DNA from: Alkalicoccus chagannorensis DSM 18086
GTDB taxonomy: Bacteria; Bacillota; Bacilli; Bacillales; Salisediminibacteriaceae
NCBI RefSeq assembly: GCF_000429725.1
Contig: NZ_AUCK01000001.1
Location: forward strand, 186,001-250,000
Reading direction: 5' to 3'
Length of the DNA: 64,000 nt
Shown here: one piece after another, positions 16,328-26,132 of the stretch
Numbering within the stretch: the stretch's first letter is position 1
Layout: each line of letters begins with the position of its first letter
Position numbers and translations under genes: made by a program
The notes under the pieces: model-generated
What the model saw: the letters and a program-made list of their open reading frames with translations, nothing else
Database searches by the model: none
Told to the model about the DNA's origin: nothing

Positions 16328-17697
16328 CCGATCCGTCCTATTTCCGGTACCTCCCTCCTGTACATGAAGTGGCTTCCGCCGTCGAAGAGGAAGGCGGAGG
16401 GCCGGAAACTCCAAAGCGGATGCAGATCATCCGAAAAGCACTTGAAGAGATTCGGACGACCATTGCCGATGGTTCCTTTCAACCTGCAGACAGACAAGAA
16501 GCCATGCAGAAAACAATGGAACGGTATCAGCAGCTGGTGGACATGCCGGACCGTGGCCTGCAGCGGGTGATCAACGCTGCAGGTACCGTGCTTCATACCA
16601 ACCTCGGCCGCGCTCCTTTAAGTGAGAAAGCGGCGTCGAAAGTGTATGAAACCGCAATCGGATACAGTTCCCTGGAATTTGATCTGGGATCTGGAGAGCG
16701 TGGGTCGAGGCTTGCCTATTTGAATGAACGGGCAGCATCGTTCTGCGGTACCGAGGCAGCGATGGTCGTCAACAATAACGCCGCCGCAGTATACATGGTA
16801 TTAAAAGCGCTCTCCAAGCATAAAGAGACCGTCGTTTCCCGGGGCGAACTGGTTGAGATAGGCGGTTCTTTCCGTGTCTCTACTATCATGGAAGAGAGCG
16901 GGGCCATTCTTCGTGAAGTAGGCACAACGAATAAAACTCGGTACAGCGATTATGCATCCGCAGTTCATGAAGAGACGGCCATGGTAATGAAAGTACACAC
17001 GAGCAATTTTGCTGTTGTCGGATTTACCGAAACAACAGACACAGGGGAGCTGCAGAAGCTGAAAGAAGCATATCCGCATCTCATCATTTATGATGACCTC
17101 GGATCAGGGTCGCTCTATCCGTTTCAGCATGATGGTATCGGCGATGAACCAGTCGTCAGAGAATCGGCGGCCCGGGCGGATATCATCTCGTTCAGCGGAG
17201 ATAAGCTGCTCGGCGGTCCGCAGGCGGGCATCATAGCCGGGAAAAAAGTGTTGATTGACCAGCTGAAACAGCATCCGCTTGCCCGTGTTCTCCGCCTGGA
17301 TAAAATGAGTATTGCTGCACTGGAATCAGCGTTTGACGAACACGAGAACGAAACGTATCCACCGGCGGTGTCGATGATTACGTCACCGCAGTCCGCACTG
17401 ATGGATCTGGCTCAACAGCGCAGAAGAGATGATTTCCAGACGCTGACACTTGAACCGGCGAGCGGTGTGTCCAAGGTTGGCGGAGGCACTATGCCGCTCG
17501 TGGAACTGCCGACAGGACTGCTGCGTCTGGAAAAAGCGGGATGGTCGGAAGCCTCCTGTGCAGCCTTTCTCCGTTCCTGCAGTCCTCCGCTTGTTGTCCG
17601 TCTCCAGGACAGCGCCTGCTGGCTGGACATGCGGACTATTTCCGAGGAAGAGTGGGGCTTTGTCAATAAACACCTGGAAAAATTGGACAATGCCTGA
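16324..17697 (+). CDS. selA: L-seryl-tRNA(Sec) selenium transferase SelA
   Basis: 457 residues, the usual SelA length. This PLP enzyme converts Ser-tRNA-Sec to Sec-tRNA-Sec with selenophosphate. Seen: an N-terminal helical domain that grips tRNA, INAAGTVLHTNLGRAPLS, EFDLGSGERGSR, the phosphate-binding VNNNAAAVYM, YDDLGSGSL with the ring-stacking Asp, and the Schiff-base Lys in SFSGDKLLGGPQAG. It starts at GTG 16324, overlapping the preceding small ORF. It is the last gene of the selenium island; the citB promoter follows. Confidence 0.96.
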   Translation: MTDPSYFRYLPPVHEVASAVEEEGGGPETPKRMQIIRKALEEIRTTIADGSFQPADRQEAMQKTMERYQQLVDMPDRGLQRVINAAGTVLHTNLGRAPLSEKAASKVYETAIGYSSLEFDLGSGERGSRLAYLNERAASFCGTEAAMVVNNNAAAVYMVLKALSKHKETVVSRGELVEIGGSFRVSTIMEESGAILREVGTTNKTRYSDYASAVHEETAMVMKVHTSNFAVVGFTETTDTGELQKLKEAYPHLIIYDDLGSGSLYPFQHDGIGDEPVVRESAARADIISFSGDKLLGGPQAGIIAGKKVLIDQLKQHPLARVLRLDKMSIAALESAFDEHENETYPPAVSMITSPQSALMDLAQQRRRDDFQTLTLEPASGVSKVGGGTMPLVELPTGLLRLEKAGWSEASCAAFLRSCSPPLVVRLQDSACWLDMRTISEEEWGFVNKHLEKLDNA

Positions 17698-17708
17698 ATG
17701 AAATAAAC

Positions 17709-17737
17709 TTGCATTGAATTCGTTTTCAATTCATAAT
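17709..17737 (+). promoter_or_regulatory. citB promoter candidate
   Basis: TTGCAT (17709-17714), 17 bases, CATAAT (17732-17737), about 90 bases before the citB start. A second -10-like TACAAT lies downstream. I could not identify a clear CcpC site. Confidence 0.5.
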
Positions 17738-17829
17738 AGTGAGTGGCAGCATTTCTTCAGGCATTGTCTATGGTACAATCGACAGTGATTTAGTTTATGC
17801 AATGATTTCAAATGAGGAGGGAACTACAT

Positions 17830-20553
17830 ATGTCTAACGTAAATGAGACATTGAATCAGGCGAAAAAAAGCTTTGATGTCAATGGAGAGACGTATCACTA
17901 CTATGATCTGCACGCACTGGAAGAAGCAGGTGCCGGGAAAATATCCCGCCTTCCATACTCCATCCGCGTGCTGCTTGAATCCGTACTGCGTCAGCGCGAC
18001 GGCCATGTCATCAAAGATGAGCATGTAACAAACCTTGCTAAGTGGGGAACGAAAGATGTTGAGAGCATCGACGTTCCGTTTAAACCATCCCGTGTCATCC
18101 TGCAGGACTTCACCGGCGTACCGGCTGTCGTTGACCTTGCTTCCCTGCGGAAAGCCATGGCTGACATGGGCGGAAATCCGAGTGAAATCAACCCGGCTAT
18201 CCCGGTGGATCTCGTCGTAGACCATTCCGTTCAAGTAGATGAATTCGGTACCCCGAATTCACTGCGCCGGAACATGGAACTGGAATTCGAGAGAAATCTG
18301 GAACGCTATAAGTTTTTGAACTGGGCTCAAAAGTCGCTGGATAACTACCGTGCTGTTCCGCCGGCTACAGGAATTGTCCACCAGGTGAACCTGGAGTATC
18401 TCGCAAACGTTGTGCAGCAGTCTGAAAACAGTGACGGCGAGAAGGTAGCCTACCCGGATTCGCTTGTAGGAACAGATTCCCACACGACGATGATCAACGG
18501 CCTCGGCGTACTCGGCTGGGGTGTCGGTGGGATCGAAGCTGAAGCAGGTATGCTGCAGCAGCCTTCTTACTTCCCTGTTCCGGAAGTCATCGGTGTGAAA
18601 CTGGAAAACGCGATGCCGGAAGGAGCGACAGCGACGGATCTGGCGCTCAAAGTAACCCAGGCGCTCCGGGAGAAAAACGTGGTAGGGAAATTTGTTGAAT
18701 TCTTCGGTCCTGGTCTCGCTGAGATGACACTGGCTGATCGAGCAACGATTTCCAACATGGCTCCGGAATACGGTGCAACCTGCGGCTTCTTCCCTGTGGA
18801 TGGAGAAACGTTGAACTACATGCGGTTTACAGGACGTTCGGAAGAGCTTGTCAACCTCGTAGAAGAATACACGAAGAAAAACCAGATGTTCTATACTCCT
18901 GGAGGAGACGATCCCGAGTTTACCGACGTTCTCCGTATCGATCTTGCTGAAATCCAGCCGAACCTTGCTGGTCCGAAGCGTCCACAAGATCTAATTGAAC
19001 TGAAAGATATGAAGAGAGAGTGGCAGGAAGCGCTAACCGCACCTGTGAGCAACAAAGGTTTCGGCCTTTCTCCTGAGGAAATCGAAAAGACTGTCGATGT
19101 TAAGCATCCGAGTGGAGAAAAGTCCGTACTGAAAACCGGCTCTCTGACTATCGCAGCAATTACGAGCTGTACGAACACGTCGAATCCGCACGTGATGCTC
19201 GGCGCAGGTCTGCTTGCCAAGAATGCGGTTGATCAGGGACTGGACGTGCCTGAATACGTCAAAACAAGTCTTGCTCCAGGCTCGAAAGTCGTTACCGGTT
19301 ATCTCGAGAACGCCGGTCTGATGGAATACCTGGATCAGCTTGGATTCAACCTGGTCGGCTACGGCTGTACGACATGCATCGGTAACAGCGGTCCGCTTCC
19401 GGAAGAGATCGAAAAGGCTGTCGCAGACAATGATCTGACGGTATCTTCGGTACTGTCCGGTAACCGGAACTTCGAAGGGCGGATCCATCCGCTCGTGAAA
19501 GCCAACTACCTGGCGTCTCCGCCGCTTGTTGTTGCTTATGCACTGGCCGGCACGGTGGATATCGACTTTTATAATGAGCCGATCGGACAGAACCAGGACG
19601 GAAAGGACGTTTACTTCCGTGATATCTGGCCTTCCAACGAAACGATCCAGAAGGCTATGGAAGAAGCAGTTGATCCGAAGCTCTTCAAGCAGGAATACGC
19701 ACGCGTCTTTGACGACAATGAAGAGTGGAACAAGCTGGATACACCGGACAGCGAACTGTATCAGTTCGAAGAGGATTCTACGTACATTCAGAATCCGCCG
19801 TTCTTTGACGAAATGTCTAAAGAACCGAAAGATGTGGTGCCGCTGAACGGACTGCGGGCAGTCGGCAAGTTCGGTGATTCTGTGACAACCGACCACATTT
19901 CTCCAGCAGGAGCTATCGCAAAAGACAGCCCTGCAGGCCGTTTCCTCATGGAAAAAGGGCTGAAGCCTTCCCAGTTCAATTCCTATGGTTCCCGTCGTGG
20001 TAACCATGAGGTCATGATGCGCGGAACGTTTGCGAACATCCGTATCAAAAATGAGCTTGCACCAGGTACGGAAGGTGGGTACACGACGTACTGGCCGACC
20101 GGTGAAGTGATGGCTATTTACGATGCATGCATGAAGTACAAAGAAGACGATACAGGTCTTCTTGTTATGGCAGGCCATGACTACGGCATGGGAAGCTCCC
20201 GTGACTGGGCTGCCAAAGGTACGAACCTGCTCGGAATTAAAACAGTGATCGCTCAGAGCTTTGAGCGAATTCACCGCAGTAACCTCGTTCTTATGGGCGT
20301 CCTTCCGCTCCAGTTCCAGGAAGGGGACAGCGTGGATTCTCTTGGATTGACTGGGCAGGAGCACTTCGATGTGCAGGTAACAAACGATGTGAAGCCTCGT
20401 GATCTCGTCACAGTTACAGCTGTTGATCCTGACAGCAAAAAGGAAACGACGTTCGACGTGATTGCCCGCTTTGACAGTGAAGTAGAAGTAGATTACTACC
20501 GCCACGGCGGGATTCTGCAGATGGTGCTTCGAAACACTCTGCAGAAAGCGTAA
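17830..20553 (+). CDS. citB: Aconitate hydratase
   Basis: 907 residues, the AcnA/IRP-type length. It interconverts citrate and isocitrate in the TCA cycle using a [4Fe-4S] cluster. Seen: [29 protein letters not shown], the first cluster Cys in [12 protein letters not shown] and the other two in [12 protein letters not shown], and the C-terminal swivel domain with the substrate-binding [11 protein letters not shown]. In B. subtilis the apo-form also binds RNA. ATG 17830 follows AGGAGGG. Synteny with yneK upstream and yneP downstream is kept, apart from the selenium genes. Confidence 0.97.
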   Translation: MSNVNETLNQAKKSFDVNGETYHYYDLHALEEAGAGKISRLPYSIRVLLESVLRQRDGHVIKDEHVTNLAKWGTKDVESIDVPFKPSRVILQDFTGVPAVVDLASLRKAMADMGGNPSEINPAIPVDLVVDHSVQVDEFGTPNSLRRNMELEFERNLERYKFLNWAQKSLDNYRAVPPATGIVHQVNLEYLANVVQQSENSDGEKVAYPDSLVGTDSHTTMINGLGVLGWGVGGIEAEAGMLQQPSYFPVPEVIGVKLENAMPEGATATDLALKVTQALREKNVVGKFVEFFGPGLAEMTLADRATISNMAPEYGATCGFFPVDGETLNYMRFTGRSEELVNLVEEYTKKNQMFYTPGGDDPEFTDVLRIDLAEIQPNLAGPKRPQDLIELKDMKREWQEALTAPVSNKGFGLSPEEIEKTVDVKHPSGEKSVLKTGSLTIAAITSCTNTSNPHVMLGAGLLAKNAVDQGLDVPEYVKTSLAPGSKVVTGYLENAGLMEYLDQLGFNLVGYGCTTCIGNSGPLPEEIEKAVADNDLTVSSVLSGNRNFEGRIHPLVKANYLASPPLVVAYALAGTVDIDFYNEPIGQNQDGKDVYFRDIWPSNETIQKAMEEAVDPKLFKQEYARVFDDNEEWNKLDTPDSELYQFEEDSTYIQNPPFFDEMSKEPKDVVPLNGLRAVGKFGDSVTTDHISPAGAIAKDSPAGRFLMEKGLKPSQFNSYGSRRGNHEVMMRGTFANIRIKNELAPGTEGGYTTYWPTGEVMAIYDACMKYKEDDTGLLVMAGHDYGMGSSRDWAAKGTNLLGIKTVIAQSFERIHRSNLVLMGVLPLQFQEGDSVDSLGLTGQEHFDVQVTNDVKPRDLVTVTAVDPDSKKETTFDVIARFDSEVEVDYYRHGGILQMVLRNTLQKA

Positions 20554-20585
20554 ATAGCATTATCCGGCATCCGAGGATGCACGAC

Positions 20586-20627
20586 AGGGGGCGTCTCACA
20601 CACACTAGTGGAGACGCCCCCTTCTTT
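20586..20627 (+). terminator. Strong terminator after citB
   Basis: AGGGGGCGTCTC pairs with GAGACGCCCCCT (arms extended by CAC/GTG), followed by TCTTTTCTTT. Confidence 0.9.
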
Positions 20628-20749
20628 TCTTTGGACACTGGGCAGGCTTCTTTTTCCGCAATCCTGCCTCCGCATTCAACGAAGCCGAGGTGGTGTTTGA
20701 GGATTCCTTTCGCTGGAAAGGGTCACAGCGACTTCGTGTGCTGCGCAGG

Positions 20750-20835
20750 AAGAAAGCAGAACTTTCCCTTTTCAAAGTCTGTGAAAAGGTCGTTCCGTCC
20801 AAAAGGCGCTTTGCGCTTTGGTTCCTCAAATCGAT
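20750..20835 (+). repeat. Dispersed intergenic repeat, degenerate copy D
   Basis: AAGAAAGCAGAACTTTCCC and CGTTCCGTCCAAAAGGCGCT...GCGCTTTGGTTC resemble the 3' half of copies A and B. The rest of the 20628-21032 gap holds no gene that I can support. Confidence 0.5.
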
Positions 20836-21032
20836 ACAGATCGAAGAAGTGAAGGGCAGCTGCGTTTGCTGCTGCATAAAAAGCACGAAACATCTATTTC
20901 GTCCCAGCGGTCCGCTGCACACTGCTTCTGTGTAAATTGATCGTATCTGTTCCTCCTGCTTGTCAAATTCTCACCGGTTAAGGATAATAGGGAAGGTAGA
21001 TTCACTGCGTTTTTTAGATGAAAGAGGTGCAC

Positions 21033-21533
21033 ATGTTGTCGAGGAAAAATGAGGACACTGGAAGGATCCAGTGGTTTGGATCAGCAGTAGAAAAGTGGCT
21101 GCTGCTTCTATTATTTACAGTATATATGGGTGTGGTCAGCTACATCGTGTTTTTTGCCTGGAACTACGGCGCCTCTTATGGTCCGCTTGCACCGGGAGGA
21201 CGGAATTATAACCTGGAACCACTGTTGAGTATATACAACATCATGACCTACTCTGTAGGATGGGAGCACCCGCTTCGTATACTCGGGGGCAACATCCTGC
21301 TTTTTGTTCCCTTCGGTTTTTTTGTGCCGCTCTTAATGGAGCGCTTTCGACAGCAGGCAGGACGGTTCAGTTTCCTCCTCACCATCCTGCTTGCCTCTCT
21401 CTGGTCGACATTTATCGAAGTCAACCAGTTTTTGTTCACGCAGCGCGTTGCCAACGTAGATGATGTGCTCTTAAATACGCTCGGCGGTGCTGTCGGCTAC
21501 GGGATCTACCTCTTCTACCGGCGCCGTGGCTGA
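21033..21533 (+). CDS. VanZ-like membrane protein
   Basis: About 166 residues with four transmembrane helices (WLLLLLFTVYMGVVSYIVFF, LRILGGNILLFVPFGFFVPLL, FSFLLTILLASLWSTFIEV and a C-terminal VGYGIYLFY). The NILLFVPFGFF, E-x-x-Q and NVDDVLLNTLGG motifs are typical of the VanZ family. A role in teicoplanin resistance should not be assumed; most homologues are uncharacterised. ATG 21033 follows GAGGTG. Its 3' end overlaps the convergent TVP38-family gene by 63 bases. Confidence 0.85.
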   Translation: MLSRKNEDTGRIQWFGSAVEKWLLLLLFTVYMGVVSYIVFFAWNYGASYGPLAPGGRNYNLEPLLSIYNIMTYSVGWEHPLRILGGNILLFVPFGFFVPLLMERFRQQAGRFSFLLTILLASLWSTFIEVNQFLFTQRVANVDDVLLNTLGGAVGYGIYLFYRRRG

Positions 21534-22148
21534 CACGTTCTTCAGCCACCGTCTGTAGATAAAGTAGACGACAGTGATAAAAACGCCGTAGATGGCTATC
21601 ATATAGACGAGTTCCAGCGGATTTTGAATGATCGTATGACCGATCAGGGCAAAGAGCGTCATGGAAGGTATTTTGCCGAGCGAGCTGGATAAGGCATAAA
21701 TGCCGAATTTCACCCGGCTGAGTGCAGCATAGGCGTTAATAATAATTGAAGGAATCACTGGAATCATTCGGAGCACGGTAAGAGACATGAAAGCATTTCT
21801 CTCAAAAAGGACCGTCAATCTGGATACAGCAGGATAACTCCTGAGAAGCCTTTCACCGTACCGATGCATTCCTCCGTAGCGGACCATCAAAAAGAAGATG
21901 ATAGAGGCGAGACTCGAGCCGGCCCAGATGATGACAGCTCCGGCAGGACCGAAGACGGCACCAATCACCCCGCCGACGAGCGGATATGGGATCACCGGGA
22001 ACAGTGACATGACGGTAGCGATCAGCGTTGTCAGAACAACGGATTCTCTTCCGCTCGTTTCCACCCAAGTGAGCAGCGCAGGGTGGTAAAGCCATAACAG
22101 GGCAATGATCAAAATAGAACTAATAATAAAACAGATTCTGCGTACCAT
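21471..22148 (-). CDS. TVP38/TMEM64 (DedA-like) membrane protein
   Basis: About 225 residues with five to six transmembrane segments. The family motif is seen as PYPLVGGVIGAVFGPAGAVIIW followed by LRMIPVIPSIIINAYAALSRV, matching the TVP38/SNARE-associated domain. Homologues are thought to act in lipid scrambling or membrane homeostasis. ATG 22148 is chosen with AGAGGAG eight bases upstream; ATG 22154 and 22172 are alternatives. A second member lies at 29777-30436. Its 3' end overlaps vanZ on the other strand. Confidence 0.85.
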   Translation of the reverse strand: MVRRICFIISSILIIALLWLYHPALLTWVETSGRESVVLTTLIATVMSLFPVIPYPLVGGVIGAVFGPAGAVIIWAGSSLASIIFFLMVRYGGMHRYGERLLRSYPAVSRLTVLFERNAFMSLTVLRMIPVIPSIIINAYAALSRVKFGIYALSSSLGKIPSMTLFALIGHTIIQNPLELVYMIAIYGVFITVVYFIYRRWLKNVSATAPVEEVDPVADSTAERI

Positions 22149-22247
22149 AGACATGACTCCTCTCAGAAACATTATATCGTACTGGCAGCATCAGCCTGAA
22201 GCACAATCATCTGATGACACAAAACGGACACTTGAGGAGGGACGAAG

Positions 22248-24494
22248 ATGCCGGAAGAGAATAGAATCAGGGAAGAAGGTCGTATTTCCAGCGATCTTGG
22301 AGAAGCAGCGCTGGCACGGATGATTCAGGAAGAACCTGATGAGGACGGCACGATTCACGCTGCAGCTGCAGAAGCGAGATTTGCGCGGACGGGAGAAGTG
22401 GATGAGCGGACTGCGCAGTATGTCCGCCTTGCTGTCGAAGAGCGGAAACCATCCGCGGAAGCCTGCCGGATGGCATCCGGCATCATGTATGCCGTGTTTA
22501 ACCGCTACTGGCTGGAAGAACCTTTCCCGAAATTACGAGAGACCGACCATAGTCAGGGAAAAAAGCGTAAAATTACGATATTGAAAAACATGCTGTTGAA
22601 AGCAGAAGCGCATGTACAGGAGCTGCAGACCTGGTCCGGGCCTGCGTCGGCGGTCTGCGTTTATTCCGAGATGCCCGTGCTGGAAAAACTCGTCCGTCAG
22701 CTTCCAGAAGTGGAAAAGGCAGTCACGAATGCATACGAAGCCGCTGAAGGATACGAACAGAGTATTACCGGAATCTACAGCTCCAAAGAAAAGAAGCAGG
22801 AGCTGGATCATGCACTTGCTCAGCTCACATCTGAAACGACTGCATGGGAAGCACTTCTGACAGAGGAAGCCCCTGCATCTGAAGCCATGCAGCGGCTGCA
22901 CAGGCTGATCGGCATGAAGCGGGTCAAGGATAACGTTGAACGCATCCGCTCCTACCTCGTTTTTGAAAAAGAGCGAAAGAAGGCGGGCTATGAAGCCGGG
23001 GGAATTCAAAGCCTTAATATGATCATCACCGGAAACCCGGGGACGGGAAAAACGACCATTGCGTCGCTGTTGAGTTCCATCTATGCAGAATTGGAAGTCC
23101 TTCCGGATGGGATCTTTGTGGAAGCAGACCGGGCCAAGCTTGTAGGGGCCTATATGGGACAAACGGAAGAGAAAACTCGTGCGGCCGTGCAGGAAGCCCG
23201 CGGCGGCGTGCTCTTTATCGATGAGGCACCAGCGCTTTTAGGATCGGAAAGTGGACAGGATTACGGCAGCATCGTCGTAGATACGCTTGTAGCAGCTATG
23301 ACAAGCGGGGAAACAGCCGGCACGTTTGCGGTCATACTGGCAGGGTATGCAGACGAGATGCGGAAACTTCTGCGGCAGAATCCGGGGCTGCGGAGTCGTT
23401 TTCCGGAAGCCAATTTTGTACATCTGGAAGATTATTCGATGGAGGAACTGGTGCAGATCGCAGAAGCGGCGGCGCTCGACCGTGACTATACGCTGAGCCG
23501 GGAAGCGTATCCTGAGTTACGTCGTAGGCTGGAAAAAGCACAGGTGGATGAAAGCTTCGGCAATGCGAGAACGGCCAGACAGCTGATTGATGAAGCTGTT
23601 TTCAGGCAGGGGGCTGCCGCGGTGGAAAAAGATGATTTCTCCACCGAGCAGATGACGGTGCTGGGAGCGGATGCTTTCCACGAAGAAGACGATCAGGATC
23701 GTGATGATGCCGAAGAGCGGCTGCATCAGTTGATCGGGCTGGAAAATGTGAAAAGTCAGGTAGCCAGGCTGGCTTCCTTCGTTCGGGTACAGCAGCAGCG
23801 AAGAGCTTCCGGCCGCCCGGTAGTGCCGGTGCAGCTGCACGCTGTTTTTTCCGGACCGCCGGGAACGGGGAAAACGACGGTTGCCGGAATATACGCAGAA
23901 GTGCTGCACAAGCTCGGGCTTTTAAAACGGGGTCATGTGATCACCGCTGGAAGAAGCGATCTCGTTGCAGGCTATACCGGTCAGACGGCGCTTAAAACCC
24001 GGCAGCTTGTGAAACAGGCTCTCGGAGGCGTGCTGTTCATTGATGAAGCCTATAGTCTGATGCAGGGAGCGGATCAGGATTTCGGCAGGGAAGCAGTTGA
24101 TACGCTTGTTGAGGAGATGACCAAGCATGAAGACAAGCTGGTTATCATTTTTGCCGGCTACGAGGAGCCTGTAGAGAGGCTGCTGGACAGTAATCCCGGT
24201 CTCCGCTCCCGGGTGAAGCAGCATCTGAAGTTTCCGGATTATTCTCCATCCGAACTCATCGAAATACTAAGATTGTACGTGTCGAACTATGGCTATGAAC
24301 TTTCTGGTGAGGCCGCGCAGGCGATTACCGATTATGTCAGAGAGGTTCCCGTCAATGGGAATGCAAGAGCCGTCAAAGATATGGTGGAAGATGCCATTCA
24401 AGAGCAGGCCCACCGGCTGATCGAGTCGGGGGACATATCGGACCTCCTGCTGCCGGAAGACTTTGGACTGAAAGGAGTCGACGATGAAAACTAA
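22248..24494 (+). CDS. Tandem SpoVK/CbbX-type AAA+ ATPase
   Basis: 748 residues: an N-terminal helical region (about 1-205) without recognised motif, then two AAA+ modules of the CbbX/SpoVK type. Module 1 (about 215-460): LIGMKRVKDNVERI, Walker A GNPGTGKT, GAYMGQTEEKTR, Walker B GGVLFIDEAPALL. Module 2 (about 490-745): LIGLENVKSQVARL, Walker A GPPGTGKT, GYTGQTALKTR, Walker B GGVLFIDEAYSL and NPGLRSR. B. subtilis SpoVK has only one such module. Both ATPase sites look intact. Start ATG 22248 behind GAGGAGGG. Overlaps the yneP homologue by 11 bases, so probably co-transcribed. Target unknown. Confidence 0.85.
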   Translation: MPEENRIREEGRISSDLGEAALARMIQEEPDEDGTIHAAAAEARFARTGEVDERTAQYVRLAVEERKPSAEACRMASGIMYAVFNRYWLEEPFPKLRETDHSQGKKRKITILKNMLLKAEAHVQELQTWSGPASAVCVYSEMPVLEKLVRQLPEVEKAVTNAYEAAEGYEQSITGIYSSKEKKQELDHALAQLTSETTAWEALLTEEAPASEAMQRLHRLIGMKRVKDNVERIRSYLVFEKERKKAGYEAGGIQSLNMIITGNPGTGKTTIASLLSSIYAELEVLPDGIFVEADRAKLVGAYMGQTEEKTRAAVQEARGGVLFIDEAPALLGSESGQDYGSIVVDTLVAAMTSGETAGTFAVILAGYADEMRKLLRQNPGLRSRFPEANFVHLEDYSMEELVQIAEAAALDRDYTLSREAYPELRRRLEKAQVDESFGNARTARQLIDEAVFRQGAAAVEKDDFSTEQMTVLGADAFHEEDDQDRDDAEERLHQLIGLENVKSQVARLASFVRVQQQRRASGRPVVPVQLHAVFSGPPGTGKTTVAGIYAEVLHKLGLLKRGHVITAGRSDLVAGYTGQTALKTRQLVKQALGGVLFIDEAYSLMQGADQDFGREAVDTLVEEMTKHEDKLVIIFAGYEEPVERLLDSNPGLRSRVKQHLKFPDYSPSELIEILRLYVSNYGYELSGEAAQAITDYVREVPVNGNARAVKDMVEDAIQEQAHRLIESGDISDLLLPEDFGLKGVDDEN

Positions 24495-24921
24495 TTCTAC
24501 TATCCAGGTACGCTATGCCGAAACGGATCAGATGGGGGTTGTCTACCATGCGAATTATCTCGTATGGTGTGAAATCGGACGCACAGACCTTATGAAGCAG
24601 CTGGGAATTCCTTACCGCGAGATGGAAGAGCAGGGGATGCTGGCCCCGGTGACGAATATTCAGGCGGATTATCGTGCGCCAGCCCGCTACGGCGATACGG
24701 TGACCGTAGAGACGTGGGTCGAAGATTATACCGGCGTCCGCGTGGTGTACGGCTACAGTATGCAAAACGAAGCAGCAGAGGAATTGTTCAGCGGCAGAAG
24801 TGAGCATGTGCTCGTCAACAAAACGTCCTTCCGCCCGGCAGCGCTGAAAAAAGCGTTCCCCGAATGGCACCGGGTGTATGAGATGGCTGCAGCTGGCAGT
24901 GCTGACGAGAGAATGATATAG
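24484..24921 (+). CDS. yneP: Hotdog-fold acyl-CoA thioesterase YneP
   Basis: 145 residues of the YbgC/FadM-type 4HBT family. The catalytic Asp lies in ETDQMGVVYHANYLVW (about residue 15), followed by the long hotdog helix GRTDLMKQLGIPYREMEE. It is expected to hydrolyse acyl-CoA thioesters; substrate length is unknown. ATG 24484 lies inside the AAA+ gene end. yneP-yneQ downstream of citB is B. subtilis synteny. Confidence 0.88.
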   Translation: MKTNSTIQVRYAETDQMGVVYHANYLVWCEIGRTDLMKQLGIPYREMEEQGMLAPVTNIQADYRAPARYGDTVTVETWVEDYTGVRVVYGYSMQNEAAEELFSGRSEHVLVNKTSFRPAALKKAFPEWHRVYEMAAAGSADERMI

Positions 24922-24972
24922 TGAAGGGTATCCTGCAGAGCAGATCATCAAGAACAGGAGGCTGCTTTCATT

Positions 24973-25293
24973 ATGGCATTCGGCGTTACTCGTGAAGAGG
25001 TACAAGCGTGGCGGAAAGCGGTTGCCAGTGGGGAAATAGCCTTTTTAACACACTTCTGGTATGACGAGCGTTTTCCCGAACATCCGACCGTCACCAAAGC
25101 TGCATGCTGCAGCAGGGAGCGGCTGGAAGACTGGGGGAAGGAATACGGGCTCCGGCCGGAATGGATTCATGAAGATAGTCATGCACCCCACTTTGATTTA
25201 ATAGGTTCATGGGAGTACTCGATATTAAAGCAGGAAGGCTGTCTTGAACAGCTTCAAAAACTTCATGCGCGCATCGGCGCAAAGAAAGGATGA
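24973..25293 (+). CDS. yneQ: YneQ-family protein of unknown function
   Basis: 106 residues, soluble, with FLTHFWYDERFPEHPTVTKAAC and WGKEYGLRPEWIHE...PHFDLIG, features of the YneQ family in Bacillus. It is located after yneP as in B. subtilis. AGGAGG precedes ATG 24973. The TGA overlaps the possible start region of nadE, so the genes are probably coupled. The function is not known. Confidence 0.75.
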   Translation: MAFGVTREEVQAWRKAVASGEIAFLTHFWYDERFPEHPTVTKAACCSRERLEDWGKEYGLRPEWIHEDSHAPHFDLIGSWEYSILKQEGCLEQLQKLHARIGAKKG

Positions 25294-25301
25294 GGACCAT
25301 G

Positions 25302-26132
25302 ATGCACAGCAGGCAGAATGATATTATGACGACGCTTCAGGTGAAATCGTCTATTGACCCGGCTGCAGAAATGAGAGAACGAATCAACTTCCTCAAAGCG
25401 TATTTAAAAAAATCCGGGATGACCGGCTACGTCCTCGGCATCTCCGGCGGGCAGGACTCCACGCTGGCCGGAAAGCTGATTCAGATGGCCGTCAGCGAAT
25501 TGAACGAAGAAGAACGAGGAGCGGCGTTTGTATTCTATGGACTGCGCCTGCCGTATGGAGAGCAGGCAGATGAAGATGACGCAGCAAAAGCCATCGATTA
25601 TATCAAGCCGGACAGGACCTTCACCGTTAATGTAAAACCCGCAGTAGATGCTTCAGCAGAGCAGTTCAAACAGGCCTCTGGAGAGTCGCTGTCCGACTTT
25701 GTGAAAGGAAATACGAAAGCACGGGAACGAATGAAAGTGCAGTATGACTTTGCTGGAGAACATAAGCTTCTCGTGGCGGGCACAGATCACGCCGCGGAGG
25801 CAGTCACCGGCTTTTACACAAAGTTCGGCGATGGTGCATGCGATGTTGCGCCGCTGTTCGGGCTGACAAAAACACAGGGGAAGCAGCTGCTCGATGAGCT
25901 TGGTGCGCCGTCGCTTTTTTCCGAAAAAGCACCGACGGCTGACCTGGAAAGCGACCGTCCGCAGCTGACGGATGAAGAAGCGCTCGGTGTGAGTTATGAC
26001 GATATCGATGCCTACCTTCAAGGAGAAGCTGTTTCCGATAAGGCCGCAGAAACGATCGAATCATGGTATGGAAAAACGGAGCACAAACGACAAATGCCGG
26101 TAACGCCGTTCGAACACTGGTGGCAGCATTAA
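25302..26132 (+). CDS. nadE: NH3-dependent NAD synthetase
   Basis: 276 residues. Converts nicotinic acid adenine dinucleotide to NAD using ammonia and ATP. Seen: the PP-loop SGGQDSTLAGKL (about residue 46), GNTKARERMKVQYDFAG, GTDHAAEAVTGFYTKFGDGACDVAPL and the C-terminal lid. No glutaminase domain, as in B. subtilis NadE. ATG 25302 (also 25299 or 25290) behind GGATGAGG. Its TAA overlaps the start of the next gene (TAATG). Confidence 0.95.
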   Translation: MHSRQNDIMTTLQVKSSIDPAAEMRERINFLKAYLKKSGMTGYVLGISGGQDSTLAGKLIQMAVSELNEEERGAAFVFYGLRLPYGEQADEDDAAKAIDYIKPDRTFTVNVKPAVDASAEQFKQASGESLSDFVKGNTKARERMKVQYDFAGEHKLLVAGTDHAAEAVTGFYTKFGDGACDVAPLFGLTKTQGKQLLDELGAPSLFSEKAPTADLESDRPQLTDEEALGVSYDDIDAYLQGEAVSDKAAETIESWYGKTEHKRQMPVTPFEHWWQH

